A DNA stretch of 7,035 nt from UBA10427 sp003500135 (GTDB taxonomy: Bacteria > Bacteroidota > Bacteroidia > Cytophagales > Cyclobacteriaceae), in assembly GCA_963966275.1 (NCBI GenBank), contig CAWZYQ010000178.1:1-7035 (forward strand), in the 5' to 3' direction. Position 1 is the stretch's first letter; every line of letters starts with the position of its first letter. Shown one piece after another: positions 5,708-7,035 of this stretch. A program made the position numbers and the translations under genes. The notes under the pieces are model-generated. The model ran no database searches. It worked only from the letters and a program-made list of their open reading frames with translations, and was not told the DNA's origin.

Positions 5708-6784
5708 TTATCCGATTTCTATCTTTACATCATCCGTTTTAGGATGCCCTACACAGCAAAGCACATAACCCTGCTTCAACTCATCTTCTGTAAGGCCCTC
5801 ATCTTCTTCCATCTCAATTTCCCCGGTGATCAGCTTGCCGCGGCATGCCGAGCACAAACCGGATTGGCAGGAAAACGGCATGTCCAACCCCTGATCAAGA
5901 CCACTTTCCAAAATGGGTTTTCCCTTTGGCACATTAACGGTGTGCTCTTCATCATTGAGGACGATCGTAACGACCCGATCCTTATCATTGCTGATTGCTG
6001 TTTCACCGGATTTGGTAGACACAAAGCTTTCACGGATTATACGATCAGAAGTTAGCCCCATGTCCTGGAGCGTTTCTTTGGCCATATCCATCATTTCCGC
6101 AGGGCCGCACAGATAACTTATGGCCTTTTCAGGAATCAGCCCCTCTTTCCTAATGGTATCGATTATGAGGTCTTTGTTAAGCCTTCCTTTAACTCCGGTC
6201 CAACCCGAAGAGGGCTGAGATAAGGTGTGTACTATGGAGAGTCTGTCCTTGCATTCTGATTTTAACGCTTCAAGCTGGCCTTTAAATATGATGCTGTTTT
6301 CGTTTCGATTACCATAGAGCAACCACACTTTTTCCACATCCGAATTTTTAAGTGCCGATTTCAGTACTGAAATAACGGGAGTTATCCCGCTTCCGGCTGC
6401 TATGGCTATCAACTGTTTTACCGATGTATTTTCTTTCCAGGTAAAATTTCCCATGGGATACAGGATATCCAACCTATCACCTGCCTTCAGGGTATGGTGT
6501 ATGTGGCCTGAAACCAATCCGTTTTCCAGTTTTTTAACGGTTATGGCCGGATTTTGATCTACCCCGGGGGCAGTACATAGCGAATAAGACCTTCTCACAG
6601 ATTCGCCATTTATATTAAAAATAACTGTAATATATTGTCCGGGCAAATAGGTCATATCATTGGGCTGTTCAAAGACAACTGTTGTGGCTTCATCAGTTTC
6701 CCTGATAATTTCTATTATTTTAACTTGTTTTATTTCCCCGGACGGTTCACTATTTTTCTTTTTTCGTTTGAATAAACCTAACAT
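5708..6784 (-). CDS. PaaE-type NAD(P)H:2Fe-2S flavoprotein reductase
   Basis: This electron-transfer protein carries electrons from NAD(P)H through FAD to a ferredoxin-type 2Fe-2S centre and on to a partner oxygenase or other acceptor. Domain order is FAD-binding barrel (about 18-118, with R65-S-Y67-S68 for flavin), NAD(P)-binding domain (about 120-255, GSGITP at 131-136 and CGPAEM at 226-231), and a plant-type ferredoxin domain (about 270-358) with ligands C306, C311, C314 and C344. Order and length (358 aa) match PaaE, the reductase of phenylacetyl-CoA epoxidase (E. coli PaaE is about 356 aa), but the paaABCD oxygenase genes are absent here. Benzoyl-CoA oxygenase reductases and other stand-alone reductases share this layout, so no symbol is assigned. 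A basic start (KRKKK at 6-10) precedes the first domain. The ATG at 6784 is the first in frame, with no Shine-Dalgarno site. The peptidase gene follows 13 bp downstream. Confidence 0.9.
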   Translation of the reverse strand: MLGLFKRKKKNSEPSGEIKQVKIIEIIRETDEATTVVFEQPNDMTYLPGQYITVIFNINGESVRRSYSLCTAPGVDQNPAITVKKLENGLVSGHIHHTLKAGDRLDILYPMGNFTWKENTSVKQLIAIAAGSGITPVISVLKSALKNSDVEKVWLLYGNRNENSIIFKGQLEALKSECKDRLSIVHTLSQPSSGWTGVKGRLNKDLIIDTIRKEGLIPEKAISYLCGPAEMMDMAKETLQDMGLTSDRIIRESFVSTKSGETAISNDKDRVVTIVLNDEEHTVNVPKGKPILESGLDQGLDMPFSCQSGLCSACRGKLITGEIEMEEDEGLTEDELKQGYVLCCVGHPKTDDVKIEIG

Positions 6785-6821
6785 AAAAACTAGAAATCTG
6801 TGTTATCGTAAATTGATTGCG

Positions 6822-6829
6822 CAAAAATA
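6822..6829 (-). promoter_or_regulatory. Candidate -7 box for the reductase-peptidase operon
   Basis: Read on the - strand this is TATTTTTG, an exact TAnnTTTG match, about 38 bp before the ATG at 6784, a suitable distance for a short leader. No TTG lies 17-23 bp upstream on this strand, so only half of the promoter is supported. The inverted repeat 6826-6848 overlaps it. Confidence 0.35.
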
Positions 6830-6934
6830 AGCATTGTTGTGACTTATTATAATTTTACTAACAACAGTATTGTTTGTTAAAAAGTGTCATTAATAAAAAA
6901 GGAGTAAAAAGAACCCTAAACGAAATACAATTGT

Positions 6935-6942
6935 TAATTTTG
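6935..6942 (+). promoter_or_regulatory. Candidate -7 box for the gene starting at 7000
   Basis: TAATTTTG matches TAnnTTTG exactly and lies 57 bp before the ATG at 7000, leaving a leader of about 50 nt. A -33 TTG at the expected 17-23 bp upstream is not present. Confidence 0.35.
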
Positions 6943-6999
6943 CACTTCTTTTTACAGACGGCTCGCCAATAGGGCCATTGAATTAAAATAAATGCTTTC

Positions 7000-7035
7000 A
7001 TGAAACTGAATGAATTAACTGCCATTTCTCCCGTC
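7000..7035 (+). CDS. Start of a gene that continues beyond the window
   Basis: An ATG at 7000 opens 12 codons, reading MKLNELTAISPV, up to the window edge. It is preceded by an A-rich stretch (AATTAAAATAAA, 6981-6992), as is common before Bacteroidota start codons, and by a candidate -7 box at 6935. An earlier ATG at 6992 stops after three codons. Twelve residues are too few to name a family. The reading frame and the divergent arrangement support a real start. Confidence 0.5.
   Translation, partial: MKLNELTAISPV

Larger units (their letters stand above)
6785..6999. other. Divergent intergenic spacer, 215 bp
   Basis: This A+T-rich spacer lies between the leftward reductase gene and the rightward partial gene at 7000. 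It holds -7-like boxes on each strand (6822-6829 and 6935-6942), an inverted repeat AATAAG/CTTATT (6826-6831 and 6843-6848), a short hairpin AACAA/TTGTT (6860-6864 and 6870-6874), and a Shine-Dalgarno-like AAGGAGT (6899-6905) without a start codon at proper distance. No gene is seen inside it. Confidence 0.7.

Noticed and set aside
4682..6116. Short + and - strand ORFs inside the peptidase and reductase genes
   Set aside because: They are overlapping frames of two genes with intact catalytic motifs, with no independent support.
6899..6905. AAGGAGT as a ribosome binding site
   Set aside because: No start codon lies within 5-12 nt; the next gene starts 95 bp away.

Overview
The window looks like an ordinary chromosomal stretch from a member of the Bacteroidota, probably a Cytophagales-like lineage. 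The reasons are the A+T-rich spacers, the A-rich upstream regions without a usable Shine-Dalgarno site at most genes, several copies of the Bacteroidota -7 promoter box TAnnTTTG, a tiny lipoprotein with a clear lipobox, and the set of gene families. Placement below phylum is inference. I see no mobile element, CRISPR array, tRNA, rRNA or prophage.

Layout. A short lipoprotein gene (105-263, +) converges with a class II, adenosylcobalamin-dependent ribonucleotide reductase gene (364-2688, -). The two share a perfect 12-bp hairpin terminator at 301-328. Next is a 664-bp divergent spacer (2689-3352) with several inverted repeats, a possible 53-codon ORF and a few promoter-like boxes. A PAQR/hemolysin III-family membrane protein gene (3353-3985, +) follows. 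It converges with, and overlaps by 4 bp, an M3-family oligoendopeptidase gene (3982-5694, -). That gene sits 13 bp downstream of a PaaE-type FAD/NAD(P)H/2Fe-2S reductase gene (5708-6784, -), and the pair probably forms one operon. A 215-bp divergent spacer leads to the first 12 codons of a further + strand gene (7000-7035), which runs off the window.

Function. The genes do not form an evident pathway. The reductase makes dNTP precursors and needs vitamin B12 and a dithiol donor. The peptidase degrades cytosolic oligopeptides. The flavo-iron-sulfur reductase passes electrons from NAD(P)H to an unidentified partner. The PAQR protein is a seven-helix membrane protein with a probable metal site. 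None of the partner genes (cobalamin synthesis, Paa oxygenase subunits) is visible here.

The points most worth a second look are three. The ribonucleotide reductase combines an N-terminal ATP-cone with a region shorter than in the monomeric Lactobacillus enzyme. A nested stem-and-two-hairpin element (2773-2843) lies in its long upstream region. A short ORF there competes with the RNA-structure reading. I do not see convincing evidence of a new multi-gene system.
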